A stretch of 64,000 nt of DNA from Thalassotalea ponticola. GTDB taxonomy: Bacteria; Pseudomonadota; Gammaproteobacteria; Enterobacterales; Alteromonadaceae. The DNA lies in the NCBI RefSeq assembly GCF_041379045.1, contig NZ_CP166871.1, positions 1,426,001-1,490,000 of the forward strand, in the 5' to 3' direction. The notes beneath the pieces are model-generated. The model had not been told where the DNA came from. It searched no databases and saw nothing but the letters and a program-made list of their open reading frames with translations. Position numbers and translations under genes: made by a program. Of the stretch, positions 30,168 to 37,765 are shown one piece after another (position 1 is the first letter of the stretch; each line of letters starts with the position of its first letter).

Positions 30168-30827
30168 CTAATCACAATTCCGCAAAATATGTAAGGGATT
30201 TGAGATCGCGTGATCTGCTTGCCAACGAGTGAGATCTTCGCCGTGCTTGATGTAGCCCCATTTGGCGATCACCGTGGTCATATTAGCGCGTCTTCCGGCG
30301 ACAATATCGCGCTCTGCATCGCCAAAATACCAAACCTTGTGGGATGGCACCCCTAGTGCGTTACTGGCGTGTTGCATTGGTGCAGGATCGGGCTTTCGGG
30401 TGGCTAGCGTATCGCCACTGACATTGATCACACTGTTGCCAAACTCACTAAACTCAGCCATCAAAGGGTCGGTTAAAAACGCCGGCTTGTTGGTAACGAC
30501 CCCCCACGGCAAACCGCATTCTTCAATGGCGTTTATCAAGGGGACGATGCCGTCAAATGGACGGGTGTATACGGCGAGGTGTTGGCGATAGTAATCGAGA
30601 AATTGAAGTCGTAATTGCTCAACGTCAAAGCGAGAGAGCTGCTCGCCAAAACCGAGCTGTAACAAGGGAAGCACGCCGTCAGATGCAACCAAGCGATAGC
30701 GCTCAAAGGCCACTTGCTCAAAGCCGTGTTCACGGAGTATGGCGTTTAAACATTCACCCAAATCTCTGGCGGTGTCGAGTAGGGTACCATCTAAGTCAAA
30801 AAGTACCCCTTCGGCGTTAGTTAGCAT
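30168..30827 (-). CDS. gph: Phosphoglycolate phosphatase (HAD family)
   Basis: This is a 219-residue cytoplasmic HAD hydrolase. Motif I is GVLFDLDGTLLDTARDL, with the nucleophile and acid/base Asp pair. Motif II is in GVVTNKPAF, motif III is the Lys in ATRKPDPAPM, and motif IV is in WYFGDAERDIVAGRRANM. The cap domain is of the Gph subtype. It removes phosphoglycolate formed during repair of oxidised DNA ends. GGGAGG lies upstream and could serve either the GTG at 30830 or the ATG at 30827. The gene follows ubiG by about 50 bp on the same strand, a pairing familiar in Gammaproteobacteria. Confidence 0.88.
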   Translation of the reverse strand: MLTNAEGVLFDLDGTLLDTARDLGECLNAILREHGFEQVAFERYRLVASDGVLPLLQLGFGEQLSRFDVEQLRLQFLDYYRQHLAVYTRPFDGIVPLINAIEECGLPWGVVTNKPAFLTDPLMAEFSEFGNSVINVSGDTLATRKPDPAPMQHASNALGVPSHKVWYFGDAERDIVAGRRANMTTVIAKWGYIKHGEDLTRWQADHAISNPLHILRNCD

Positions 30828-30878
30828 CACGGGTTTCGGGCCTCCCAAGGCGAGAATAAATAACTGGTGAGCACGGTG

Positions 30879-31592
30879 TTAACCGGTGACTTTTTGGCAC
30901 GCGATAATGTAATTTACGTCCAATCCATCACCTAGCTTGTGGTTTTCGCTTAGCGGGTTGTAATGAATACCCGTGGCATCAATACAATGCAGTTGATGTA
31001 TTTCAGCCCAGCCAATAAGTTGACTTGGTCGGATGAATTTGTCCCAGTCATGGGTGCCATTGGGCACCAGCTTTAACAGTTTTTCAGCACCGACAATGGC
31101 AAACAAGTAGGATTTCACCGTTTTGTTTAAGGTTGAAAAGAACACATAGCCACCTGGCTTTACCAGATCGCTACACGCTTTGACTACCGATGCAGGGTCT
31201 GGCACGTGCTCGAGCATCTCCATACAGGTAACCACGTCAAACTGCTCAGCTGCGGCTTCGGCTTTGCGCTCAGCGGGAATTTTTTCATAGTTTACGCTGA
31301 CACCGCTTTCCAGAGCGTGCAATTTTGCAACGTTGAGTGGCTCTTCACCCATATCAATACCGGTAACATTAGCGCCAAGGCGGGCTAGGCTTTCGGCAAG
31401 GATCCCGCCACCACAGCCGACATCGATAATATCGAGATCGTGTAATGAACCAACGTGTGAGGTAATAAAATTACGACGCAGTGGATTGATTTGATGAAGC
31501 GGTTTAAAGTCGCCTTCTAAATCCCACCATTGATGGGCGATGGCTTCGAATTTGGCAATTTCGTCGGGGTTTACGTTATCAGGTGTTGTCAT
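30879..31592 (-). CDS. ubiG: Ubiquinone biosynthesis O-methyltransferase UbiG
   Basis: This 237-residue SAM-dependent methyltransferase does both O-methylations of ubiquinone synthesis. The start at 31592 ([24 protein letters not shown]) matches UbiG N-termini. A second ATG three codons upstream is possible, and neither has a strong ribosome-binding site. SAM motif I is [24 protein letters not shown], followed by [13 protein letters not shown], and [23 protein letters not shown] completes the family signature. It is the first gene of a likely ubiG-gph operon. Confidence 0.95.
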   Translation of the reverse strand: MTTPDNVNPDEIAKFEAIAHQWWDLEGDFKPLHQINPLRRNFITSHVGSLHDLDIIDVGCGGGILAESLARLGANVTGIDMGEEPLNVAKLHALESGVSVNYEKIPAERKAEAAAEQFDVVTCMEMLEHVPDPASVVKACSDLVKPGGYVFFSTLNKTVKSYLFAIVGAEKLLKLVPNGTHDWDKFIRPSQLIGWAEIHQLHCIDATGIHYNPLSENHKLGDGLDVNYIIACQKVTG

Positions 31593-31742
31593 AATACACA
31601 TACAACTTGTAAAGAGTGTGTTGATTCTAGCGCAGTTAAACCTCGAATTTCAAAGAAAACTTGGTTTATTGGCTCGCCAGGGGCAGTTGCTTTTGGTTGT
31701 GTCAGCCCATGCATGGGTTAACCTCGAGTCAGAGATCAATAA

Positions 31743-31789
31743 AATAGCATGTGCCAGTGCCAGTGCCAGTGCCATTAGCACATGCTATT
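31743..31789 (-). terminator. 12-bp inverted repeat with CAGTGC tandem in the loop
   Basis: The arms AATAGCATGTGC and GCACATGCTATT are perfect complements. The 23-nt loop holds repeats of CAGTGC. On the minus strand a T-rich TTTTATT overlaps the end of the stem, so it may terminate the alcohol dehydrogenase transcript about 60 bp after its stop. Confidence 0.6.
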
Positions 31790-31850
31790 AGTGATTGTTG
31801 GTGCCTTTGCTACGCTGGATATGCACTCTCGGTGCAGCGTTGCCCTCACA

Positions 31851-32852
31851 TTATCGCTCGAGTACCACACGATAACGCGCTTTACCGCTTCTAATGCGAT
31901 CTAACGCGGTGTTGATGTCATCGAACTTGTACATTTCAACCAAAGGTTGAATGTTGTGTTGCTTGGCAAATTCGAGCATGTCAGTAATGGTTGCTGGTGC
32001 GCCAACGGGTGATGACGAAATACTGCGTTGTTGTGGCAATAACGAGAACACTTGTACTTCAATGGGTTCAAGAGGTGCGCCGACAAAATGCAAGCGGCCT
32101 TTGGCTTTTAAGGTGTTGATGTACAAGCCCCAATCAAGTGACACATTAACCGTTGATATCACGTAGTCAAATGTTCCGGCAGCGGCTTCAATTTCACTGG
32201 GGTTGCGTGAATTAATGGTATGTGTAGCGCCAAACTCAAGAGCTTCTTGACGTTTATCGTCAGAGCTCGTGAACGCGGTTACCTCACAGCCCCACGCATT
32301 GAGAAACTGCACCGCCATATGGCCTAAACCACCGATACCGATCACCGCCACCTTATCCAGTGGTTTGACCCCAAACTGTACCAATGGATTAAAAACGGTG
32401 ATACCGCCACAAAACAAGGGACCGGCACTCTTGAGATCGACGCCGTCAGGGATGGCAATCACCGATGCCGCATTAGCAACGACTTTTTCGGCAAACCCGC
32501 CATCGCGACCGACGATAGTGCCCTCGGCACTTTGACACAAATTGTGATCACCTGAGTAACAGCTGTGGCAGGTGAGGCAGTAGTCGCTATGCCAACCGAG
32601 CCCAACGTGTTGACCAACAGAGAGGTGTTTAACGTGATCGCCAACCCGGCTGATTTTGCCAACGACCTCGTGACCGGCGACTAATGGGTATTGAGACATA
32701 CCCCAAGCGTTATCGATCATACTGACATCGGAATGACAGATGCCACAGTACATAACGTCGATTTCTACATCGTGGTGGCCCAAATCAGGGCTGTCTTTTT
32801 CGACCAGTTCAAGGGCTGACGATACCGAAGGACATGAATAAGCTTTGTACAT
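31851..32852 (-). CDS. Zinc-dependent NAD(P) alcohol/aldehyde dehydrogenase (YahK/Ahr-like)
   Basis: This is a 333-residue medium-chain dehydrogenase. Catalytic zinc ligands are in CGICHSDVSMID and GHEVVG. The structural zinc loop has four Cys in DYCLTCHSCYSGDHNLC. The cofactor Rossmann motif is VAVIGIGGLGHMAVQF. The cinnamyl-alcohol-dehydrogenase-like subfamily (YahK, Ahr, YjgB) reduces a broad range of aldehydes, usually with NADPH, so aldehyde detoxification is the likely role. AGGGA lies 6-7 nt before the ATG. It is transcribed alone on the minus strand. Confidence 0.88.
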   Translation of the reverse strand: MYKAYSCPSVSSALELVEKDSPDLGHHDVEIDVMYCGICHSDVSMIDNAWGMSQYPLVAGHEVVGKISRVGDHVKHLSVGQHVGLGWHSDYCLTCHSCYSGDHNLCQSAEGTIVGRDGGFAEKVVANAASVIAIPDGVDLKSAGPLFCGGITVFNPLVQFGVKPLDKVAVIGIGGLGHMAVQFLNAWGCEVTAFTSSDDKRQEALEFGATHTINSRNPSEIEAAAGTFDYVISTVNVSLDWGLYINTLKAKGRLHFVGAPLEPIEVQVFSLLPQQRSISSSPVGAPATITDMLEFAKQHNIQPLVEMYKFDDINTALDRIRSGKARYRVVLER

Positions 32853-32952
32853 AGTGATTCCCTGCTGAAATACGGAGTTTGATGTAAAGTGTAGACTACC
32901 TTAGTAAACCTAGGGTCCGTTTAGCTTTACTTTACACTGTAGAGTAGGGATC

Positions 32953-33085
32953 AAAAAAAGCCCACGCATTCATGGCTGTGTATGGTGGGCAACGGTACTT
33001 TTAAGGGCATAAAATAATGTAATGCGAGGCAGATCATACGCCAGCTGAAGAAAAATTTCTGTAAACCAGACGTAAATCCCTGCAA
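32953..33085. repeat. Diverged solo copy of the micro-ORF repeat unit
   Basis: A7 then a hairpin GCCCAC...GTGGGC (32960-32990) opens this stretch. The sequence GCAGATCATACGCC...GAAAAATTTCTGTAAACCAGACGTAAA follows. It aligns with the downstream half of the copy at 33798 and with CTGTTAACCAGATGTAAA of the tandem array. No micro-ORF survives, because the only ATG after the hairpin is followed by TAA. On the minus strand the hairpin plus T7 forms a terminator with a large loop. Confidence 0.5.
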
Positions 33086-33108
33086 GGTGTTGTTGCATTC
33101 ATGTTACT

Positions 33109-33192
33109 GGTGCGGTGTTGATGCGGTGTTGGTGCGGTGTTGGTGCGGTGTTGGTGCGTTGTTGGTGCGTTGTTGGTGCGGTGTTGGTACGG
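33109..33192. repeat. 12-bp minisatellite, 7 units
   Basis: Seven head-to-tail copies of TGGTGCGGTGTT, with variants TGATGCGG and TGCGTTGTT, lie in the gap before the DUF3293 gene. They are noncoding. Confidence 0.88.
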
Positions 33193-33321
33193 TCTCGCTT
33201 GTTAATGATGATGTTTTGATGCAAAGGGCATCATCTGCAGCAAAAATCAGGTACACTGAAAGACAAGCATTTAAAGCGCGTTAGCTAACGCCTTATTAAA
33301 CCGACTAAAAAGTGAATACAT

Positions 33322-33756
33322 ATGGACAATCAATTACTGAACGCCTACCTGCAAACCGACTACATCATTGATGATGAGATTGGCTTATGGGTGATGAATA
33401 TTGGCCAAAAAGAGCCAACGTTGAGTCGGTATTTGCATCGCTTTGACCAGCCAACAGCGGCTTTCTTGACCGCGTACAACCCGATGAGCAAACGCCTAAC
33501 AGAGGCTCAAAATGAGCAACGGCACAAGCAGTTAATCGCCAGTTTGAATAAACAAAATATGAAGTATTTAACCGGCTATGGCGCGGGTAAAGACGACAGC
33601 TGGCCGGCTGAGAAAAGCGTTTTCATCCTCAATATCACTAAGCAGCAAGCGGATCAACTGGCATTGGAGTTTGAACAAGCCGCTTACGTATGGGTTGATG
33701 AAGCGGCTAATGTGCGCTTAATTAGTCAACAACAGTACCACCAACAACTGGGTTAA
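33322..33756 (+). CDS. DUF3293 domain protein
   Basis: This is a 144-residue soluble protein. The stretch FLTAYNPMSKRLTEAQNEQRHKQL is followed by GYGAGKDDSWPAEKSVFILNI and a final EQAAYVWVDE segment. This is the DUF3293 pattern (T-A-x-N-P, W-x-x-E, late Q-A). It has no signal or membrane segment. The function is unknown, and neighbours give no help: single gene, long repeat-filled leader, and a hairpin element 42 bp after its stop. The ATG has only a weak ribosome-binding site. Confidence 0.75.
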   Translation: MDNQLLNAYLQTDYIIDDEIGLWVMNIGQKEPTLSRYLHRFDQPTAAFLTAYNPMSKRLTEAQNEQRHKQLIASLNKQNMKYLTGYGAGKDDSWPAEKSVFILNITKQQADQLALEFEQAAYVWVDEAANVRLISQQQYHQQLG

Positions 33757-33797
33757 CGACCTTTGTTATCAGCGAGCGAAATCGCTATTTGCAAGAC

Positions 33798-33885
33798 AAA
33801 AAAAAGCCCTGCAAGGTGCAGGGCAAAACATTTCATTTCAGAGAGGAAAACTATGAAGTTTACCTTAGCAATGATACGCCGTTAG
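33798..33885. repeat. Solo copy of the hairpin/micro-ORF repeat unit
   Basis: A8 and a perfect hairpin GCCCTGCA-AGG-TGCAGGGC are followed by CATTTCATTTCAGAGAGGAAAACTATG. This is almost the same as the array units at 35877-36772. On the minus strand the hairpin with T8 is an ideal intrinsic terminator, 137 bp after the end of the histone-deacetylase-like gene. Confidence 0.8.
33853..33885 (+). CDS. Micro-ORF, 10 residues (MKFTLAMIRR)
   Basis: The SD-like GAGAGG is 6 nt before the ATG. The peptide resembles the first half of the array peptides (MKKLTLTIIRRR). Several differences from the array copies are synonymous (Thr ACC/ACG, Leu TTA/TTG, Arg CGC/AGG, Arg CGT/CGG), which argues for selection on the peptide. 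No family is recognised. It could be a leader peptide, a small membrane-active peptide, or chance. Confidence 0.4.
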   Translation: MKFTLAMIRR

Positions 33886-33961
33886 CGAAAAATATCTGTT
33901 AATGAACGGTAAAGATAAGCAAGAGTTTGTTGTTGCTGTGTTGTTACTGTCATGTCAATGG

Positions 33962-34891
33962 TTAGCTTCGGTTGGTATGCTTGGTTAGCTGGTGGGCTGC
34001 CTTAAATAACTGCAAATGAACCTTTGTCAGAGCGCTAATGTCGCGCTGATAGCCACCACCAATAACAGCGGCCAGTGGAAGTTGACGTTCAAGAGCCGTT
34101 TTAAGCACCAAGTAATCCCGCTCATATATGCCGTTAGTGGTTATGTTAAAATGCCCGAGATCATCGTGTTGATGAATATCAACGCCAGCGTCGTAAATGA
34201 TAGCGTCAACGTCATAGCAATTTAACGCGACAGTCAGTGCTTGCTCGACGGTTTGTAAATAGGCGTTGTCATTGGTTTGGCTTTGCAAAGCAAAATCGAG
34301 ATCAGAGTGTTGCTTGCGATAGGGGAAATTTTTCTCGCAATGTAGGGACACGGTTACGATGTCTTCGTTGTTTTGTGCTAAGCAAGCCGTGCCATCGCCT
34401 TGATGTACATCACAGTCAAAAATCAGTACCCGATTGATGTGTTCATAGCTCAACATATGCTGCGCGGCGAGATACAAATCATTAATCATGCAAAAACCTG
34501 AGCCAAAGTCGGAAAATGCATGATGATATCCGCCACTTAGGTTGATAGCCATACCATGCTCGATGGCAAGTTCGCCGGTTAATCGAGTGCCTCCGCACGC
34601 TGTTAGGGTGCGCGTTATTAATTGCTCTGACCAAGGGAAGCCAATTCGACGCATTTGCTTGTCGGTTAAACGATTGTAGAGCAGCGCATCGATATACTGG
34701 CGATCATATAGTCTGTGCAGTTGGTCAATGTTTAGGGGCTCAGGTTGATAAAAGCGAGTTGCAAGCACGCCATGGTGAATCAAGCTATCGTACAGTGCTT
34801 GGTATTTATCAATTGGAAAGCGATGGCGAGGTGGCAAGTTCAATTGACTGTATATGGGGTGAAAAACCAGTGGTACGTTAAAGTCATGCAT
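33962..34891 (-). CDS. Histone deacetylase-fold family protein
   Basis: This 309-residue zinc-dependent deacetylase-superfamily protein shows LPPRHRFPIDKY near the N-terminus and the substrate/metal motif LSGGYHHAFSDFGSGFCMINDLYLAA. Metal ligands lie in IFDCDVHQGDGTA and the late IYDAGVDIHQHD, and a GGGY closes the active site. Bacterial members deacetylate acetylpolyamines, acetoin-related or other small substrates and sometimes proteins, so the substrate is not predictable. It stands alone on the minus strand. A terminator-type hairpin lies about 140 bp beyond its stop. Confidence 0.88.
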   Translation of the reverse strand: MHDFNVPLVFHPIYSQLNLPPRHRFPIDKYQALYDSLIHHGVLATRFYQPEPLNIDQLHRLYDRQYIDALLYNRLTDKQMRRIGFPWSEQLITRTLTACGGTRLTGELAIEHGMAINLSGGYHHAFSDFGSGFCMINDLYLAAQHMLSYEHINRVLIFDCDVHQGDGTACLAQNNEDIVTVSLHCEKNFPYRKQHSDLDFALQSQTNDNAYLQTVEQALTVALNCYDVDAIIYDAGVDIHQHDDLGHFNITTNGIYERDYLVLKTALERQLPLAAVIGGGYQRDISALTKVHLQLFKAAHQLTKHTNRS

Positions 34892-34993
34892 GGAGAATGG
34901 ATTTATTTGGCGTTATCGACGATTGACCTGTCTCACAGTTTAGCGTGAAAGGCGGCTAAGCACTAGTTGCATCCTAATCAAGACCAACAGGCC

Positions 34994-35716
34994 CTAGTCA
35001 AAATTGCCCGAGGTCATCAGATTAATGTAGGTGTCGACTAAAAAATCGTCTTTATTACGAGCCAAGTACTTCAACAATGCCTCATGTTCTTTCTCGGAAA
35101 TGGCAAGGTAATCACCGCCAACGCCATGCATTATAATGTTAATTAAGGTTATATTGGCTGGCTGGCGTTCGATAAAGTCAATAATTTGTCTGGCAGTGAC
35201 ATCACTGGCGACGAATGTGACGGTTGTCTGCTCTGACTCTTTTCCCTTAATGGCGGCAAACATCGCGCTTATGGCGGGTAAATAGGGCTCTCCACTAGCG
35301 CTCTCATCGAAACACGGCGGCGTAAACGTTCGTTGTTGTTTACCATCTAACGCTTCTAATAACAGGTTTGCCATCCTGACTTCACGGACGAGTTGCTCAA
35401 CCGAGGTATTATCTAAATCATTATCTGCCGTCACCCATTCTCGATCTGCTTTCGAGCCTTGGCAGGCGTGAAATAACGTGTGGTTGCCCAGTTCATGGCC
35501 TTGTTGTGCTAATGCTTGCCATTCGTCTAATCGCGATTGAAACGCATCGGAGCTCGGTACCACATAAAATGAGGCTTTGAGTTGGTGGCGATTTAATTGA
35601 GGAACGGCGATATCGAGTTGACTGGCCAACGCATCATCATACGACAGGCTAATGGCAACTTTAGCCAAGGATGGGTTACTCAAGGTGATTAACATGATAA
35701 ACCAGTAACGCATCAT
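34994..35716 (-). CDS. Exported polysaccharide deacetylase (NodB fold)
   Basis: This is a 240-residue protein. ATG 35716 is chosen because GGGAG lies 8 nt upstream. ATG 35722 would be only 2 nt away from it. The signal peptide ends at about PSLAK. NodB motif 1 reads LSYDDALASQLD (usual form TFDDG), with the two Asp kept. Motif 2 is HELGNHTLFHAC (H-x-x-x-H metal site). The C-terminal motif regions are degenerate. The family removes N- or O-acetyl groups from polysaccharides or peptidoglycan, so a cell-surface glycan is the likely substrate. Confidence 0.82.
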   Translation of the reverse strand: MMRYWFIMLITLSNPSLAKVAISLSYDDALASQLDIAVPQLNRHQLKASFYVVPSSDAFQSRLDEWQALAQQGHELGNHTLFHACQGSKADREWVTADNDLDNTSVEQLVREVRMANLLLEALDGKQQRTFTPPCFDESASGEPYLPAISAMFAAIKGKESEQTTVTFVASDVTARQIIDFIERQPANITLINIIMHGVGGDYLAISEKEHEALLKYLARNKDDFLVDTYINLMTSGNFD

Positions 35717-35878
35717 AAGCATAACTCCCGAATCGAATAGTGACGGTAACGCCGCACAAATGGTATCACTAAGATACTATAACTTGCGCTGGTTCAGCAA
35801 TGTTGATGTTATTATCACAAGCTTGCTTGATAACGCACAACGCGCTGCGTATTGGGCTACAGACGTGTTGTTATAGAC

Positions 35879-35905
35879 AAAAAAAAGCCCTGCAAGGTGC
35901 AGGGC
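35879..35905 (-). terminator. Minus-strand intrinsic terminator, array copy 1
   Basis: Read on the minus strand, the stem GCCCTGCA/TGCAGGGC with a 3-nt loop is followed directly by T8. The same structure recurs in copy 2 (36131-36157), copy 3 (36383-36409) and copy 4 (36634-36660). No annotated minus-strand gene lies upstream of copies 2-4. Confidence 0.8.
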
Positions 35906-35934
35906 AAAAGCATTTCATTTCAGGGAGGAAAACT

Positions 35935-35997
35935 ATGAAAAAGTTAACGTTGGCTATTATAGGGCTACGAGTTAAAAAAGCTGTTAACCAGATGTAA
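35935..35997 (+). CDS. Array micro-ORF 1, 20 residues
   Basis: GGGAGG stands 6 nt before the ATG, an ideal ribosome-binding site. The peptide MKKLTLAIIGLRVKKAVNQM has a short hydrophobic centre between basic ends. It has no known family. Minus-strand TATAAT (35956-35961) and a terminator bracket its start, so an antisense RNA of about 70 nt could cover its start site. Confidence 0.5.
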   Translation: MKKLTLAIIGLRVKKAVNQM

Positions 35998-36186
35998 AAG
36001 TTAACACAACAAGTGTTGTGATTATGTGGGGTAAATTGGCCGCTAAATGGATTTGCAACGCGCTCGCTAGAACTGGAACGTCGAGGGCTATCGAGTTAAA
36101 GCCAAGGTTGATAGCCAACGTAAAAAAGGCAAAAAAAAGCCCTGCAAGGAGCAGGGCAAAAGCATTTCATTTCAGGGAGGAAAACT

Positions 36187-36249
36187 ATGAAAAAGTTAAC
36201 GTTGACTATTATAAGGCGGCGCACTAAAAAAGCTGTTAACCAGATGTAA
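36187..36249 (+). CDS. Array micro-ORF 2, 20 residues
   Basis: The peptide is MKKLTLTIIRRRTKKAVNQM, with GGGAGG 6 nt upstream. It differs from copy 1 at four positions in the middle and keeps the length and both ends. Minus-strand TATAAT is at 36208-36213. Confidence 0.5.
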   Translation: MKKLTLTIIRRRTKKAVNQM

Positions 36250-36437
36250 AAATTAACACAACAAGTGTTGTGATTGTGTGGGGTAAATTGGCCGCTAAAT
36301 GGATTTGCAACGCGCTCGATAGAACTGGAACGTCGAGGGCTATCGAGTTAAAGCCAAGGTTGATAGCCAACGTAAAAAAGGCAAAAAAAAGCCCTGCAAG
36401 GTGCAGGGCAAAGCATTTCATTTCAGGGAGGAAAACT

Positions 36438-36500
36438 ATGAAAAAGTTAACGTTGACTATTATAAGGTGGCGCACTAAAAAAGCTGTTAACCAGATGTAA
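36438..36500 (+). CDS. Array micro-ORF 3, 20 residues
   Basis: The peptide is MKKLTLTIIRWRTKKAVNQM, one residue different from copy 2, with GGGAGG 6 nt upstream. Minus-strand TATAAT is at 36459-36464. A longer frame from 36270 runs into it, but that frame is not kept in the other copies. Confidence 0.5.
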   Translation: MKKLTLTIIRWRTKKAVNQM

Positions 36501-36688
36501 AAATTAACACAACAAGTGTTGTGATTGTGTGGGGTAAATTGGCCGCTAAATGGATTTGCAACGCGCTCGCCAGAACTGGCTCACTTAGGGCTGTGACGTT
36601 AAAGCCACGGTTGATGGCCAACGTAAAAAAGGCAAAAAAAAGCCCTGCAAGGTGCAGGGCAAAGCATTTCATTTCAGGGAGGAAAACT

Positions 36689-36751
36689 ATGAAAAGTTAA
36701 CGTTGGCTATTATAGGGCTACGAGTTAAAAAAGCTGTTAACCAAGTGTAAA
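36689..36751 (+). pseudogene. Array micro-ORF 4, frameshifted
   Basis: One A is missing from the A5 run after the ATG, so translation ends after three residues (MKS). If the base is restored, the frame would read the same 20-residue pattern ending NQV. The ribosome-binding site, hairpin, minus-strand TATAAT (36709-36714) and palindrome are all intact. Confidence 0.55.
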
Positions 36752-36772
36752 AATAACACAACAAGTGTTGTG

Positions 36773-36971
36773 GGCTGAGGATAACAAAATATGTTCACGG
36801 TAAAGCGTCACGCCAGATGACGACTCGCGTACGATTACCACAGGCGGTGAAGCCATATACAACGCGTACAGTTGCGCCAATTGGTGTGCTAGGAGTTTTA
36901 TACTTGAATGATTTAGTCAGGTATTCTATGCTCATAATCAAAGCATTACGGTAAAAAGTATAAGAGGGGCC
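36773..36971. other. Leader of the ferredoxin-NADP reductase gene
   Basis: This noncoding stretch comes after the last repeat. It is AT-rich before 36972 and ends in GAGGGG close to the ATG. I see no further element. Confidence 0.4.
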
Positions 36972-37754
36972 ATGCGTAATACCATTAGCGAAACCGTCAC
37001 CGATGTGCGCCACTGGAACGATAAACTATTCAGTATCAAAACCACTCGTAGCCCCAGTTATACATTTGAAAACGGCCAGTTTGTGATGTTGGGATTGGAG
37101 GTTGATGGCAAGCCGGTGATGCGGGCGTACAGTATTGCCAGTGCTAATTACGAGCACGAACTGGAGTTTTTTAGCATTAAAGTACCCGATGGTACGCTCA
37201 CCTCGCGCTTACAACATATATCGGTTGGCGATACCTTGTTATTGTCAACGCGCCCAGCGGGCACGCTCGTCGTCGACAACCTGCTCGCTGGCAAGCATCT
37301 TTATTTATTAGCCACTGGCACGGGACTCGCGCCGTTTATTGGTATCATCAAAGACCCGACAATTTACGAGCGCTTTGACAAGATCATTGTGGTGCACAGC
37401 GTGCGTTACATCAGTGAGTTGGCGTATCAAGAGTTGATCACTGAACAACTGCCGAACAATGAATATTTTGGCGACTTGGTCGGTGAAAAACTGATCTATT
37501 ATCCCACAGTGACACGAGAGCCGTTTAAATCGCCAGCGCATCAACAACGCATTACCAACTTATTACCCAATAACATTATTGCCGAGCAAACTGGCTTACC
37601 ACCGCTTTCGCCAACTGACGATCGGTTTATGCTGTGTGGTAATCAAGCGATGCTGGACGATACCATGGACATTCTCGACAGCATGGGTTTTTGCAAGGCG
37701 ACTTCGCGCCAGCAAGGCCATTATGTTACCGAACAGGCGTTTTTATCACGCTAA
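36972..37754 (+). CDS. fpr: Ferredoxin/flavodoxin-NADP(+) reductase
   Basis: This 260-residue FAD enzyme passes electrons between NADPH and ferredoxin or flavodoxin. FAD binding is seen in VMRAYSIASANYEHELEFF. The pyrophosphate/NADP region is in LYLLATGTGLAPFIGIIKDP, with IVVHSVRYISELAY following. The C-terminal NADP/FAD segment is FMLCGNQAMLDDTMDIL, and the end is YVTEQAFLSR. Length matches bacterial Fpr. It converges with the minus-strand amidotransferase gene, leaving only 11 bp between stops and no visible terminator. Confidence 0.93.
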   Translation: MRNTISETVTDVRHWNDKLFSIKTTRSPSYTFENGQFVMLGLEVDGKPVMRAYSIASANYEHELEFFSIKVPDGTLTSRLQHISVGDTLLLSTRPAGTLVVDNLLAGKHLYLLATGTGLAPFIGIIKDPTIYERFDKIIVVHSVRYISELAYQELITEQLPNNEYFGDLVGEKLIYYPTVTREPFKSPAHQQRITNLLPNNIIAEQTGLPPLSPTDDRFMLCGNQAMLDDTMDILDSMGFCKATSRQQGHYVTEQAFLSR

Positions 37755-37765
37755 TCCACAACGCC

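Larger units (their letters stand above)
35877..36772. repeat. Tandem array of ~251-bp hairpin/micro-ORF units (4 copies)
   Basis: Four direct copies have start codons at 35935, 36187, 36438 and 36689, a period of 251-252 bp. Each core unit of about 143 bp reads A8, hairpin GCCCTGC...GCAGGGC, CATTTCATTTCAGGGAGG, micro-ORF, then the palindrome CACAACAAGTGTTGTG. A linker of about 110 bp joins the cores. The fourth copy stops at the palindrome, so core units mark the array edges. Copies are nearly identical apart from codon-level changes in the ORF and linker. No known repeat family is recognised. Confidence 0.92.

Noticed and set aside
36270..36500. 76-codon ORF running through the repeat linker into micro-ORF 3
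   Set aside because: The same linker leads into a different frame in copy 2 and an early stop in copy 4, so the fused frame is not conserved. Part of it crosses the A8 run and hairpin.
35877..36772. CRISPR-like array
   Set aside because: Units are 251 bp, spacers are as similar as the repeats, and there are no cas genes.
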